64,000 nucleotides of DNA. Origin: Desulfomicrobium sp. UBA5193 (lineage in GTDB: Bacteria > Desulfobacterota > Desulfovibrionia > Desulfovibrionales > Desulfomicrobiaceae). A program made the position numbers and the translations under genes. Under the pieces are notes generated by a model. That model was not told the DNA's origin, searched no databases, and was given only the letters and a program-made list of their open reading frames with translations. Each line of letters starts with the position of its first letter. Positions within the stretch are counted from its first letter, which is position 1. Positions 24,317 to 33,185 of the stretch are shown here, in pieces. The DNA lies in contig DHWB01000003.1 in assembly GCA_002412965.1 (NCBI GenBank), positions 579,149-643,148 of the forward strand, written 5' to 3'.

Positions 24317-25275
24317 TGTCCCTGCTCCAGCATGCGCAGATCCGTCTCCAGATTTCGCCCCTTGGTGGTCAGGTAGTTGCCGATCATGATGCCGTTGGCT
24401 CCGGCCAGAGGCAGCCAAGACTGATAGTCGCCCAAGACCTTTTCCCGGCCTCCGGCGATGGTGATGCTTGCCTTTGGCAGCATGAAGCGAAACAGGGCCA
24501 CGGACTTGAGTGCGTCGTGGGGGGACATGAGCGGGCTGTCCTGCAAAGGTGTGCCCGCAATGGGCGACAGAAAGTTGAGCGGCACCGTGTCGACCTGCAG
24601 CTCGGCCAGGGTGGCGGCCAGCTCGATGCGCTGGGCCCATGATTCGCCAAGGCCCAGGATGCCGCCCGAGCAGATCTGCAACCTATGCTTCTTGGCCAAA
24701 CGGACGGTGGCGATGTCCTCGTCGTAGGAGTGGGTCGTGCAGATGGACGGAAAATGGGAGCGCGCCGTCTCCAGGTTGTGGTGATAGCGGGTCAGCCCGG
24801 CTTGCACCAGTCGGTGGACATAGTCCTCGTTCAGCAGGCCCAGGGAGGCGCTGAGTCCGAGCGTCGTGCGGGATTTGAGCGCCTGGACGCAGGCGCAGAT
24901 GCGGTCGATTTCATCGCTTGAGAGCACGAGTCCGCTGGTGACCAGGGAATAGCAGCTGGCGCCGGCCTTGTGCATGGTCAGACCGCGTTCGATCAGTTCG
25001 TCGAGGGGCAGCAGGGGGTGGGTGGGGCTGCCTGTGTTGTAATGTCCGCTCTGGGCGCAAAATCTGCAGTCCTGGGAGCAGGTTCCCGACTTGGCATTGG
25101 TGATGGAACAGGTGAAAGGCGCGTGGCCATGTGCCTTGGTAATGGCCTTGGCCGCGAAAAGCAGTTCCGTGGTATGTTCGTCGCCAAGGTCGGCCAAGAG
25201 GCGGCCCTGTTCTTCCGTCAGGGGCGTGCCATCGAGGACCAGGCGGGTTAGGTTTGTAATCAATGGATGCAGCAT
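24307..25275 (-). CDS. bioB: Biotin synthase
   Basis: A 322-residue radical SAM enzyme that inserts sulfur into dethiobiotin. The [4Fe-4S] cluster cysteines are C66, C70 and C73 in TCSQDCRFCAQS. The family motifs ITNAKSGTC and YHHNLET are present, and NFLSPIAGTPL lies in the second half. It is the first gene of an eight-gene minus-strand operon. A repeated TTGGTGTCA element and a possible BirA-type dyad lie just upstream, in the region shared with mgtE. Confidence 0.94.
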   Translation of the reverse strand: MLHPLITNLTRLVLDGTPLTEEQGRLLADLGDEHTTELLFAAKAITKAHGHAPFTCSITNAKSGTCSQDCRFCAQSGHYNTGSPTHPLLPLDELIERGLTMHKAGASCYSLVTSGLVLSSDEIDRICACVQALKSRTTLGLSASLGLLNEDYVHRLVQAGLTRYHHNLETARSHFPSICTTHSYDEDIATVRLAKKHRLQICSGGILGLGESWAQRIELAATLAELQVDTVPLNFLSPIAGTPLQDSPLMSPHDALKSVALFRFMLPKASITIAGGREKVLGDYQSWLPLAGANGIMIGNYLTTKGRNLETDLRMLEQGQWI

Positions 25276-25316
25276 GGAATTCCTGTGAGAGGGGCATTAA
25301 TCGCGGGTCAAAGGCG

Positions 25317-25347
25317 TTGTCAAATTGGTGTCACTTTTTGGTGTCAA
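25317..25347. promoter_or_regulatory. Candidate biotin-operon operator
   Basis: The 9-bp direct repeat TTGGTGTCA occurs at 25325-25333 and 25338-25346 (13-bp period). The stretch also reads as an imperfect dyad (TTGTCAA left, TTGACACC on the opposite strand at the right) spanning 31 bp, close to the 33-bp layout of BirA sites. A candidate bioB promoter overlaps it on the minus strand (TTGACA, 16 bp, ATTAAT). The match to the BirA consensus TTGTAAACC is only partial. Confidence 0.4.
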
Positions 25348-25398
25348 TTGGAAGTGCGCTTTGACCTCACTGGCTGATTAGGCTAACGAGCACCTGTC

Positions 25399-26733
25399 AT
25401 GAATGCAAAGAAAAATTCCGATCCAACTCCTCCGGACTACGCTTCCGTGCAGTGGGTGGCCGCTTCCCTGGACAGCCAGCATCCGGCCGACACGGCCGAC
25501 GAGCTGGAAAATCTGTCTCTTTCGGAACAGCTTGAATATATACGGGAAATGGATGTGGAGGATGCCTCCGAATCCATCACCGAGATGGAACGTCACGAGC
25601 GCAACGCGCTCATGAGCAAGCTGTCCCCGACCTTTGCCGCCGCCATTTTGGAATCCATGTCCCCGGATGATGCGGCGGATATTCTCGAGGATCTGGATGA
25701 AAACGTGCGGTCCAGGATCTTCAAGAAACTGGAGCGTGAGGACGCGGAAGAAATATCGGATTTGCTGCAGTTTGATCCGGACAGCGCCGGCGGCGTCATG
25801 AACACGGAGATTCTGGCCTTGGACCAGTCCATGAATGCGCAGCAAGCCATAAGTCTCATCCGCGACAAGGTCGAGGAAACTGAAATTCCCTACTATGCCT
25901 ACATCGTCGATGAATACCGGCATCTGAAAGGCGTCCTGTCCCTGCGGGATCTTCTGGTAAGCCCAGGACGCACTCTGCTTAAAGAACTCCTGCACGAACA
26001 GAACCTGATCTACGTGTCTTTTGACGTGGACAAGGAAGAAGTGGCCAGGCTCATCAGCCGTTACAATTTTCTGGCCCTTCCCGTTGTCGATCACGAACAG
26101 CGCTTGCTGGGCATGGTCACCGTCGACGACGTCATCGACATCATCCAGGAGGAGGCCAGCGAGGACATGCAGTCCATGGTCGGCGCCGGTCGGGATGAAA
26201 CCGTCGATTCTCCGTGGCTCTACTCCCTGCAAAAGCGTCTGCCGTGGCTGGTCCTGAACGTGCTCAATTCCTCCGTTTCCGCCTATGTGGTGCATCTGTT
26301 CGAAGGAACCATCGCCCAGATGGCCATCCTGGCCGCGCTCATGCCCATCGTGGCCAATCAAGCGGGAAATACGGGCCAGCAGGCACTGGCGGTCATGATC
26401 AGGCAATTGGCCATGGAGCGCTTCAACCGCAAGAAGAGTTGGGTGGCGGTGCTGCGCGAGGCCAAGATCGGGACTGCCAACGGGTGCATTGTCGGCGCGC
26501 TGGTTTTTGTGGGCCTTTTCGCATGGACACATAAACTGGGCCTTGCCGTAGTCATGTCGCTGGCCCTGGGGATAGACATGCTTATCGGAGCCGTGGCCGG
26601 TGCGTCCATACCCCTTTTGCTCAAGGAAATCGGCCGGGATCCGGCCCAGGCTTCAAGCATTTTTTTGACAACATTGACCGATAGTATCGGCTTTCTCACC
26701 TTCCTCGGCCTGGCCGCCATGTTTCTTTTCTGA
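25399..26733 (+). CDS. mgtE: Magnesium transporter MgtE
   Basis: A 444-residue Mg2+ channel. It has an N-terminal helical MgtE_N domain (about 20-125), then two CBS domains (about 130-255; YYAYIVDEYRHLKGVLSL, ALPVVDHEQRLLGMVTVDDVIDII) and five membrane helices (about 290-444). The pore motif is PIVANQAGNTGQQAL. The cytosolic domains sense Mg2+ and close the pore. Divergent from the biotin operon. No clear ribosome site is seen before the ATG. Confidence 0.93.
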   Translation: MNAKKNSDPTPPDYASVQWVAASLDSQHPADTADELENLSLSEQLEYIREMDVEDASESITEMERHERNALMSKLSPTFAAAILESMSPDDAADILEDLDENVRSRIFKKLEREDAEEISDLLQFDPDSAGGVMNTEILALDQSMNAQQAISLIRDKVEETEIPYYAYIVDEYRHLKGVLSLRDLLVSPGRTLLKELLHEQNLIYVSFDVDKEEVARLISRYNFLALPVVDHEQRLLGMVTVDDVIDIIQEEASEDMQSMVGAGRDETVDSPWLYSLQKRLPWLVLNVLNSSVSAYVVHLFEGTIAQMAILAALMPIVANQAGNTGQQALAVMIRQLAMERFNRKKSWVAVLREAKIGTANGCIVGALVFVGLFAWTHKLGLAVVMSLALGIDMLIGAVAGASIPLLLKEIGRDPAQASSIFLTTLTDSIGFLTFLGLAAMFLF

Positions 26734-26741
26734 CTCGGGAG

Positions 26742-27173
26742 CTACTCTTCGGGTTCGACGGCTTCCATCAGATCGATGGTCAGGCGCAGAAAATCCGCCT
26801 CGGTGATGATCCCGCATAATTTTTCTTCGCAGACAACAGGCAGGCATCCGTATTTTTCTTCGAGCAGCAATCTCGCCGCTTCCTTCAGGGACAGTTCCGC
26901 GCCGACGGTGACCACATCGGTCTGCATGATTTCGCGAATGGGGATTCCGGATTCGATTTCGTCCTGGGTTTCACGGTCGATGCCGGCCAACTCGGAAATG
27001 GTCGCGGCCAGAATGTCGCGGTGGGTCAGTAGACCGACAAATTTACCCTGATCGTCCACGATGGGGATGTGGCGGATGCGGGCAAGATCCATCAGATCCT
27101 TTGCCGCGCTGAGGCTTTCGATCTGGTTGAGGGTGAAGACGTCCTTGGTCATTATGTTCTTTACCTGAAACAT
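26742..27173 (-). CDS. CBS-domain-pair protein
   Basis: A 143-residue protein consisting of two CBS motifs (about 5-60 and 77-135; RHIPIVDDQGKFVGLLTHRDIL and GCLPVVCEEKLCGIITEADFL). Such stand-alone pairs bind adenine nucleotides and act as energy-state sensors. AAGGAG precedes the start. It is convergent with mgtE, only 8 bp from its end, and divergent from pcm. Its target is unknown. Confidence 0.88.
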   Translation of the reverse strand: MFQVKNIMTKDVFTLNQIESLSAAKDLMDLARIRHIPIVDDQGKFVGLLTHRDILAATISELAGIDRETQDEIESGIPIREIMQTDVVTVGAELSLKEAARLLLEEKYGCLPVVCEEKLCGIITEADFLRLTIDLMEAVEPEE

Positions 27174-27357
27174 GGGTAGCTCCTTTTTGTCCGTATTCTT
27201 TCCGATTCACGCATCTTGGGCAAGGAAAAGGTTTGCGAGGCACGCCTCTTAGCGCAGAAAACGAGGTCCGTGTTGACTTGGGTGGTGAAATCTGGTTTGC
27301 AACCATCTTTATGGTAATGATTTCCAATGAATCGCGCATGCTGAGGAGATCTTCAAG

Positions 27358-27999
27358 TTGAAGGGTTTGCAACGCAATCGGGAACGGATGGTGCGGGAAC
27401 AGATCGAGGCCAGAGGAATCACCGATGAGCGTGTTCTTTCCGTCATGCGCCAGATTCCTCGCCACCTCTTTGTTGATGAAGCCTTGCAGGTTCAGGCGTA
27501 CGGTGACCATCCCGTGCCCATCGGCCTTGGGCAGACCCTCTCCCAGCCATACATCGTAGCTCTCATGACAACGCTCCTGGTGGTTCGTCCACGTATGCGT
27601 ATCCTCGAAATCGGCACCGGTTCCGGCTATCAGGCCGCGGTGCTCGCGGCCATGGGCGCCGAGGTCTTTACGGTGGAGAGGATCAAGCAGCTTTACATGA
27701 CGGCCCGCAGTCGACTGTTGCAGATGAAATACTTCAATGTGCGGGTCAAGCTGGATGACGGAACCCTCGGCTGGCCGGAGCTCGGGCCTTTTGATCGCAT
27801 CATCGTCACCGCCGGAGGCCCTGAAGTGCCTCAGCCGCTCATTGATCAACTGGCCGATCCGGGCATCATGGTCATTCCTGTCGGCGGGGCCAAGAGGGAT
27901 CAACGCCTACTGCGGATTTTCAAGAAAGAAGGTCGGATTCACCAGGAAGACCAAGGCTCGGTGGCTTTTGTGGATCTGGTGGGTTCCCACGGCTGGTAA
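27358..27999 (+). CDS. pcm: Protein-L-isoaspartate O-methyltransferase
   Basis: A 213-residue SAM-dependent methyltransferase that repairs isoaspartyl residues in aged proteins. Motif I is EIGTGSGYQAAVLA, preceded by the PIMT-specific substrate loop GLGQTLSQPYIVALM. I keep the TTG start at 27358 because AGGAG lies 9 bp upstream; an ATG at 27388 is the alternative. It is followed by the Mrp gene after about 120 bp. Confidence 0.9.
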   Translation: MKGLQRNRERMVREQIEARGITDERVLSVMRQIPRHLFVDEALQVQAYGDHPVPIGLGQTLSQPYIVALMTTLLVVRPRMRILEIGTGSGYQAAVLAAMGAEVFTVERIKQLYMTARSRLLQMKYFNVRVKLDDGTLGWPELGPFDRIIVTAGGPEVPQPLIDQLADPGIMVIPVGGAKRDQRLLRIFKKEGRIHQEDQGSVAFVDLVGSHGW

Positions 28000-28116
28000 G
28001 TGCTTCGGCAAGGGCCGGATCGTCTGTCCCGGTGCATGCCGAATGCGCTTCATGTTAAATTCTGTCCGGAACGGTTCGCATGGCCGTCCGCAGGTATCCA
28101 TATCTCTGGAGGAAGC

Positions 28117-29025
28117 ATGTCCCAAACAAAATCGTCCTGTTCGTCCTGTTCCAGCAAGAGTTCCCTGGGCACGATTCAGGACAGTCCCGAATCAAAGCTC
28201 GAACGTCAGGACAAGGTCATTGCCAGCACCCTGTCCAAAATCAAATACAAGCTTTTCGTCATGAGCGGCAAAGGCGGCGTGGGCAAGAGTTCCGTATCCA
28301 CCAACCTGGCCGCGGCCCTGGCTATCAAGGGCTACAAGGTCGGGCTTCTGGATGTGGATATCCATGGCCCCAGCGTTCCGCATCTGCTCGGTTTGACGGG
28401 TCTTTTGGATATTGATCCGGAAAAGGGCATTCAGCCCAAACGCTACAGCGAGAATCTGGCCGTCGTGTCCATGGAGTCGCTGCTCAAGGACCCGGACCAG
28501 GCAGTGCTCTGGAAGGGCCCCATGAAGACTTCGGCCATCAGGCAGTTTGTGTCGGATGTGGACTGGGGTGAGCTGGATTTTCTGGTCATCGACTCGCCTC
28601 CCGGCACGGGTGATGAACCCATGGCCGTGCTGAAAACGGTTCCCGATGCACTGAGCATTGTCATCACGACCCCCCAAGAAATTTCTTTGGCAGACGTGCG
28701 AAAATCGATTAATTTCCTGCAGTACGTGAAGGCGAATATTCTTGGGGTCGTGGAGAACATGAGCGGCCTCATCTGTCCGCACTGCGCGCAAAAAATCGAT
28801 TTGTTCAAGAGGGGTGGAGGAGAAGAGCTCGCCAAAAAATATTCGCTGGAATTTCTCGGAGCCATTCCACTCGATCCGGTTACCGTGGTGGCTGGAGATT
28901 TGGGCAAGCCCGTGGTCATGCTCGACATCGAGTGCCCGGCCAAGACCGCGCTGCTCAAACTTGCGGATCGGGTCATTGCAGCGGCGGAGAATAGTCTGGA
29001 AGCGGTGTCGAGCAGTCATGTGTAA
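28117..29025 (+). CDS. Mrp/NBP35-family iron-sulfur carrier ATPase
   Basis: A 302-residue P-loop ATPase of the Mrp/ApbC type. The deviant Walker A is SGKGGVGKSS and the switch region is VIDSPPGTGDEP. The C-terminal CPHC motif (near residue 224) bridges a transferable [4Fe-4S] cluster at the dimer interface. The N-terminus adds a Ser/Cys-rich tail (SCSSCSSKSS) that could supply further ligands, as in eukaryotic Nbp35. GGAGG precedes the ATG at 28117. It probably delivers Fe-S clusters to apoproteins. Confidence 0.88.
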   Translation: MSQTKSSCSSCSSKSSLGTIQDSPESKLERQDKVIASTLSKIKYKLFVMSGKGGVGKSSVSTNLAAALAIKGYKVGLLDVDIHGPSVPHLLGLTGLLDIDPEKGIQPKRYSENLAVVSMESLLKDPDQAVLWKGPMKTSAIRQFVSDVDWGELDFLVIDSPPGTGDEPMAVLKTVPDALSIVITTPQEISLADVRKSINFLQYVKANILGVVENMSGLICPHCAQKIDLFKRGGGEELAKKYSLEFLGAIPLDPVTVVAGDLGKPVVMLDIECPAKTALLKLADRVIAAAENSLEAVSSSHV

Positions 29026-29043
29026 ACAGGTGACGCAATACCC

Positions 29044-29646
29044 ATGAATTGTGTAGTCTTGCTTTCCTTTTTCCTTTTCTTTCATGCTCTTCTTTTGCCT
29101 GCACAAAGTGTAGATGCGAAAGGAATCTATTATATGGTTAAGGAAGATGGTTCGCTATGTATTACAGATATCCCTACTTCAAAAAGATATAAGCCGTACA
29201 AGTTTCAAAAATCAATCAATTATATTCGTAATGCGCTTGTGGCATTTAAGCGCGATAACAGAAGCGTCCAGGAAGTGAATGCAATTGTTTCAAGTTTATG
29301 TGCCAAGTATGATGTTGACAAGAAACTTGTCATGGCTGTCATTGATGTCGAATCCGGCTTTAATGCAGCTGCTGTTTCGCCAGTTGGTGCTCAAGGCTTG
29401 ATGCAAATAATGCCTGAAACAGGCAAAGATCTGAATCTTGATGATCCCTTTGATCCTTCTGACAACATTGACGCCGGTATTCGCTATTTGCGATACCTTT
29501 TGGATACATTTCCAGATCGGCGGTTGGCTGTTGCCGCCTATAACGCAGGCCCCAATGCGGTTAAGAAATATGGAGGAATTCCTCCATATGCCGAAACTCA
29601 AAGCTATGTCCAAAAAGTTTGGGCACGACTCCAACATTACGAATAA
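29044..29646 (+). CDS. Exported lytic transglycosylase (SLT domain)
   Basis: A 200-residue protein with a signal peptide (residues 1-25) and a short N-terminal domain around YYMVKEDGSLCITD. A Slt70-type catalytic domain follows (about 78-200): AVIDVESGFN carries the catalytic Glu, and GAQGLMQIMPET and AAYNAGPNAV are family motifs. It cleaves peptidoglycan glycan strands in the periplasm. It starts an AT-richer block of plus-strand genes. Confidence 0.9.
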   Translation: MNCVVLLSFFLFFHALLLPAQSVDAKGIYYMVKEDGSLCITDIPTSKRYKPYKFQKSINYIRNALVAFKRDNRSVQEVNAIVSSLCAKYDVDKKLVMAVIDVESGFNAAAVSPVGAQGLMQIMPETGKDLNLDDPFDPSDNIDAGIRYLRYLLDTFPDRRLAVAAYNAGPNAVKKYGGIPPYAETQSYVQKVWARLQHYE

Positions 29647-29652
29647 AATCAC

Positions 29653-30192
29653 ATGATGAATTTACCCAATGCACTTACTGTTTTTCGTATCTTGGCGGTA
29701 CCCTTTATCGTCGCCTTGCTGTATTTTCCCACGCCGACATCCTGCCTGATCGCCACGCTTTTCTTTCTTGTAGCAATTCTCACGGATTTGGCGGATGGTT
29801 TTCTGGCCAGAAAATACAATCAGGTCACCAATTTTGGAAAATTCCTAGATCCGTTGGCGGACAAGATACTTATTGCGTCGGTGCTGATCATGCTTGTTGA
29901 GTTGAATTGGGTGCCAGCGTGGATTGCCATCATTGTCATTGTGCGGGAAATACTTGTCACAGGACTGCGGGCCATCGCTGCAGATAAAGGTCATGTTATC
30001 GCAGCGGATAAATATGGAAAGATGAAAACAATCATGCAGAGTGTCGCACTGGTCCCCCTTATTTATCATCATCCAGTGTTCGGTATCGACATCGCGTGGT
30101 TGGGTTTTTTGCTGCTCCTTGTGGCCCTTGGGCTGACGGTTTATTCAGGTTGGAACTATCTCTATAGTTTTTATCGGGTTTGGGGTGACTGA
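29653..30192 (+). CDS. pgsA: CDP-DAG--glycerol-3-P phosphatidyltransferase
   Basis: A 179-residue membrane enzyme making phosphatidylglycerol phosphate from CDP-diacylglycerol. The complete CDP-alcohol phosphotransferase signature is present: D-L-A-DG-F-L-AR, eight residues, G, three residues, D, three residues, D (about residues 43-65). About five membrane segments are seen. Start is 29653 or the adjacent ATG at 29656. It sits 6 bp after the transglycosylase gene. Confidence 0.92.
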   Translation: MMNLPNALTVFRILAVPFIVALLYFPTPTSCLIATLFFLVAILTDLADGFLARKYNQVTNFGKFLDPLADKILIASVLIMLVELNWVPAWIAIIVIVREILVTGLRAIAADKGHVIAADKYGKMKTIMQSVALVPLIYHHPVFGIDIAWLGFLLLLVALGLTVYSGWNYLYSFYRVWGD

Positions 30193-30326
30193 AGTTTGCG
30201 TTTTGTTTCTTTGAATTTTAGTGTATAGGCCACAATGCATGGACTTGAATTGCGGCTTGCTGAAGTTATTTTTGTTTCCTCTTATTTTTTCCGCTTTGCG
30301 AACTGTTCCTCTGGAGGACGGTGTAA

Positions 30327-31409
30327 ATGGCTCAAATAGATGCTTTTTTTAAGATGATGCATGAACTTGGGGCCTCGGATCTTCATCTCTCCGCAGGTTC
30401 GCAACCAATTATCAGGCTACATGGCGAAATGCAGCGCATCAAATACAAGTTCCTCGAACACGAAGAACTCAAAAAGATGCTCTATGAAATTACGCCGGAG
30501 AATAAGATAAAAACGTTTGAAGAAACGGGTGACGTGGATTTCTCCTACGAAGTACCGCATCTGGCTCGATACCGTGCCAACTTTTTCATGCAAAAGCGCG
30601 GCATAGGCGCGGTCTTTCGCGAAATTCCACAGAAAATACTCTCACTGGATGACCTCGGGTTGCCAAGCGTTCTGAAGAACCTTGCGCTGTTGCCCAAGGG
30701 GCTGGTGCTGGTCACCGGACCTACCGGCAGCGGTAAGTCGACCACGCTGGCGGCGTTGGTCGATTACGTGAACAAAATTCGCAAGGATCATATCCTGACC
30801 ATCGAAGATCCGATAGAATTTGTTCATGAATCTCAAAACTGTCTGATCAACCAGCGTGAAGTCGGGCGCGACACGATGTCTTTCAGCGCCGCCCTGCGCG
30901 GGGCCTTGCGCGAGGATCCGGACATCATCCTCGTGGGCGAAATGCGCGATCTGGAAACTATTCAGCTTGCCCTCGAAGCCGCTGAGACAGGGCATCTTGT
31001 TTTTGCAACCCTGCACACCATCTCGGCATCAAAAACAATCGACCGCATCATCGAAGTGTTTCCCGGCGATCTGCAAGGGCAGATACGCTCCGGTCTTGCG
31101 GATTCTTTGCGGGCCATCATTGCCCAAAACCTTTTCAAGCGTATTGACCAGCCCGGTCGCGTGGCAGGTATTGAAGTCCTCATCGCCACACCTGCCGTGC
31201 GGAATCTGATTCGCGAAAATAAAATTTTTCAGATCAATTCCGTTATTGAGACAGGACGAAAATTTGGTATGCAAAGTATTGATGATGCCATTTTGAAACT
31301 TCTCACCGCAGGCATGATTGATCCGGAACAAGCATACAACAAGGCAGCCACCAAATCAAAATTCAGAGAATTTTTGACAAGTCCTCCTCAAGATTTTACC
31401 GAGGTGTAA
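30327..31409 (+). CDS. pilT: Type IV pilus retraction ATPase PilT
   Basis: A 360-residue hexameric ATPase. Walker A is GPTGSGKSTT, the Asp box DHILTIEDPIEFV, Walker B DIILVGEMRD and the His box GHLVFATLHT. The PilT-specific C-terminal motif VRNLIRENK is present. It powers pilus disassembly and twitching from the cytoplasmic face. GGAGG precedes the ATG. A second paralogue follows after 1 bp. The platform protein PilC is encoded at 54979-56184. Confidence 0.93.
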   Translation: MAQIDAFFKMMHELGASDLHLSAGSQPIIRLHGEMQRIKYKFLEHEELKKMLYEITPENKIKTFEETGDVDFSYEVPHLARYRANFFMQKRGIGAVFREIPQKILSLDDLGLPSVLKNLALLPKGLVLVTGPTGSGKSTTLAALVDYVNKIRKDHILTIEDPIEFVHESQNCLINQREVGRDTMSFSAALRGALREDPDIILVGEMRDLETIQLALEAAETGHLVFATLHTISASKTIDRIIEVFPGDLQGQIRSGLADSLRAIIAQNLFKRIDQPGRVAGIEVLIATPAVRNLIRENKIFQINSVIETGRKFGMQSIDDAILKLLTAGMIDPEQAYNKAATKSKFREFLTSPPQDFTEV

Positions 31410-31410
31410 T

Positions 31411-32586
31411 ATGCAGAGAGCGCATCTTGACCATATGTTGCATCAGGTGCTCGATTTTGCACCGGACACTTCAGATATTCTTTTCACCGTCAATAAGCAG
31501 GTGCAAGCGGAAGTTCACGGTGAACTGATCAATGCCAAGATTGATCCGAATCCAGGACCACTTTTGCCTATACAGGTTGAAGCTGTAGCCATGTGTCTCA
31601 TGGGACGAAAACTTCGTTTGTATGAAGACCAGTTGAGAACAGGGTCATGTGACTTGTCCTACGAGTTGCCCGGCCGCTGTCGCTTCAGGGTCAACGTTTT
31701 GGGGCAAAAAGGGTCTTTGGCCATTGTCATGCGCAAATTGACCTCCGTTGTGCCGACGATCAAGGAACTCGAACTACCGGATGTCTTTTATGATATGTCC
31801 AAGGAAAAATTTGGATTGATTCTCGTCACCGGCGCCACCGGCACCGGTAAAACCACCTCTCTGGCCGCACTCATTGATAATATCAATCAGATGCACCGCA
31901 AACATATTGTCACTCTCGAGGACCCGATCGAATACGTTCATGATCACAAGCTTGCGACCGTAAACCAGCGGGAGCTCGGTCTGGACTTTGATACCTTTGC
32001 ATCCGGGCTGCGCGCGGCCTTGCGCCAGGCTCCCAAGGTTATCCTTGTGGGTGAAATCCGTGACCGTGAGACGATCGGTATTGCCCTTGAAGCCGCGGAA
32101 ACAGGTCATCTTGTTCTTGGAACACTGCACACCAGCGATACCGGCCAGACCATCAACCGCATCATCGGCATGTTTGAACTGGCTGAGGAGCGCTTGATCC
32201 GGTCTCGATTGGCCGAAAGCCTGAAATATGTCGTATCGCAAAGATTGCTGCCTCGGCTGGGCGGTGGGCGAGTGCCAGCTTTTGAGATTTTAAAATCAAA
32301 TTTGCGCGTCAAGGAAGTCATTTTTAATGGTGAGAGCGAGGACAAGACGTTTTATTCGATCGTAGAGTCAGGTGATGCCTATGGGATGATCACATTCGAC
32401 AAGTATCTGGCCAATCTTTTCTATGAAAAAGTCATTTCTGAAGATGTTGCGATGCTGTATGGTTCCGACAAGTCGCGATTGGCACAGATGATCGACAAGA
32501 TCAAAACGGCCCGAGGCGAAAAGGTGACCGACATTGAGGGGCTTGAACTTGATCATGAGTATGAACGAAAAAGTTCGCTTTTTTGA
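31411..32586 (+). CDS. pilU: PilU-like retraction ATPase
   Basis: A 391-residue PilT paralogue with Walker A GATGTGKTTS, Walker B VILVGEIRDRE and His box GHLVLGTLHT. It lacks the PilT motif RNLIRE and has a longer, charged C-terminal tail. These differences and the tandem position after pilT point to PilU, the accessory motor that helps PilT under load. PilU function is inferred by position and family. Confidence 0.85.
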   Translation: MQRAHLDHMLHQVLDFAPDTSDILFTVNKQVQAEVHGELINAKIDPNPGPLLPIQVEAVAMCLMGRKLRLYEDQLRTGSCDLSYELPGRCRFRVNVLGQKGSLAIVMRKLTSVVPTIKELELPDVFYDMSKEKFGLILVTGATGTGKTTSLAALIDNINQMHRKHIVTLEDPIEYVHDHKLATVNQRELGLDFDTFASGLRAALRQAPKVILVGEIRDRETIGIALEAAETGHLVLGTLHTSDTGQTINRIIGMFELAEERLIRSRLAESLKYVVSQRLLPRLGGGRVPAFEILKSNLRVKEVIFNGESEDKTFYSIVESGDAYGMITFDKYLANLFYEKVISEDVAMLYGSDKSRLAQMIDKIKTARGEKVTDIEGLELDHEYERKSSLF

Positions 32587-32597
32587 GAGGTATGGAA

Positions 32598-33182
32598 ATG
32601 GATATAAGCTGTACTCATTGTAAGAGCAGTTTTGTGCTCCCTGACGATCGCATTCCAGAGTCAAAAAAATTCAAACTCAATTGTCCCAAATGCAGAGAGC
32701 TTATCATTGTAGATCAAGAGATTGAAAATGATAAGATTGTGGCCCCTGAGCATTTTCCTCATGATGCTACAGTTGCATTTCTTTTCGTTCAAAACAAAGA
32801 TTTAGCCAATCGGATAAGCCTTTTCTTGAAACAAAGAGGAATTTTTGTTTCTGATTCAAGCTTGGTTCATGAAGCTTTAGATAAAGTGCGCATCAATTAT
32901 TATAATATATTGATTCTTGAAGAGTCTGAAAAATCAAAATCAATTCTGGCTATCGTTAAGAAATGGAATGGAATGCGTCGCCGTGATGTAAATATAATAC
33001 TTGTTGAGACAAATTGTCAGAGCTTACATGCGAATGAAGCCTTTTTTAGAGGAGTAAACTCTGTCGTCGGTGCGCAGGATAATCAAAGAATTGAGAATGT
33101 CCTTGATCTTGCACTGGGTGAGTTCAAAAGTTATATTGAGCCTTGGAATATCGCAGCGAAAAAACTCCATTTGAAAGGCTAG
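32598..33182 (+). CDS. Zinc-ribbon protein with receiver-like domain
   Basis: A 194-residue protein. The N-terminal MJ0042-type zinc ribbon (ISCTHCKSSF ... LNCPKCRE, residues 3-38) is followed by an alpha/beta region (about 60-165) reminiscent of a response-regulator receiver (VAFLFVQNKDLANRISLFL, YYNILILEES) without the full acidic pocket. I chose the ATG at 32598 because GAGAGG is correctly spaced; TTG 32583 and ATG 32592 are alternatives. Its place after pilT-pilU suggests a link to pilus or surface regulation, but this is only context. Confidence 0.65.
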   Translation: MDISCTHCKSSFVLPDDRIPESKKFKLNCPKCRELIIVDQEIENDKIVAPEHFPHDATVAFLFVQNKDLANRISLFLKQRGIFVSDSSLVHEALDKVRINYYNILILEESEKSKSILAIVKKWNGMRRRDVNIILVETNCQSLHANEAFFRGVNSVVGAQDNQRIENVLDLALGEFKSYIEPWNIAAKKLHLKG

Positions 33183-33185
33183 CTT

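Noticed and set aside
25276..25398. Mg2+ riboswitch in front of mgtE
   Set aside because: The divergent region is only 123 bp, shared with bioB, and shows no M-box-like fold or terminator.
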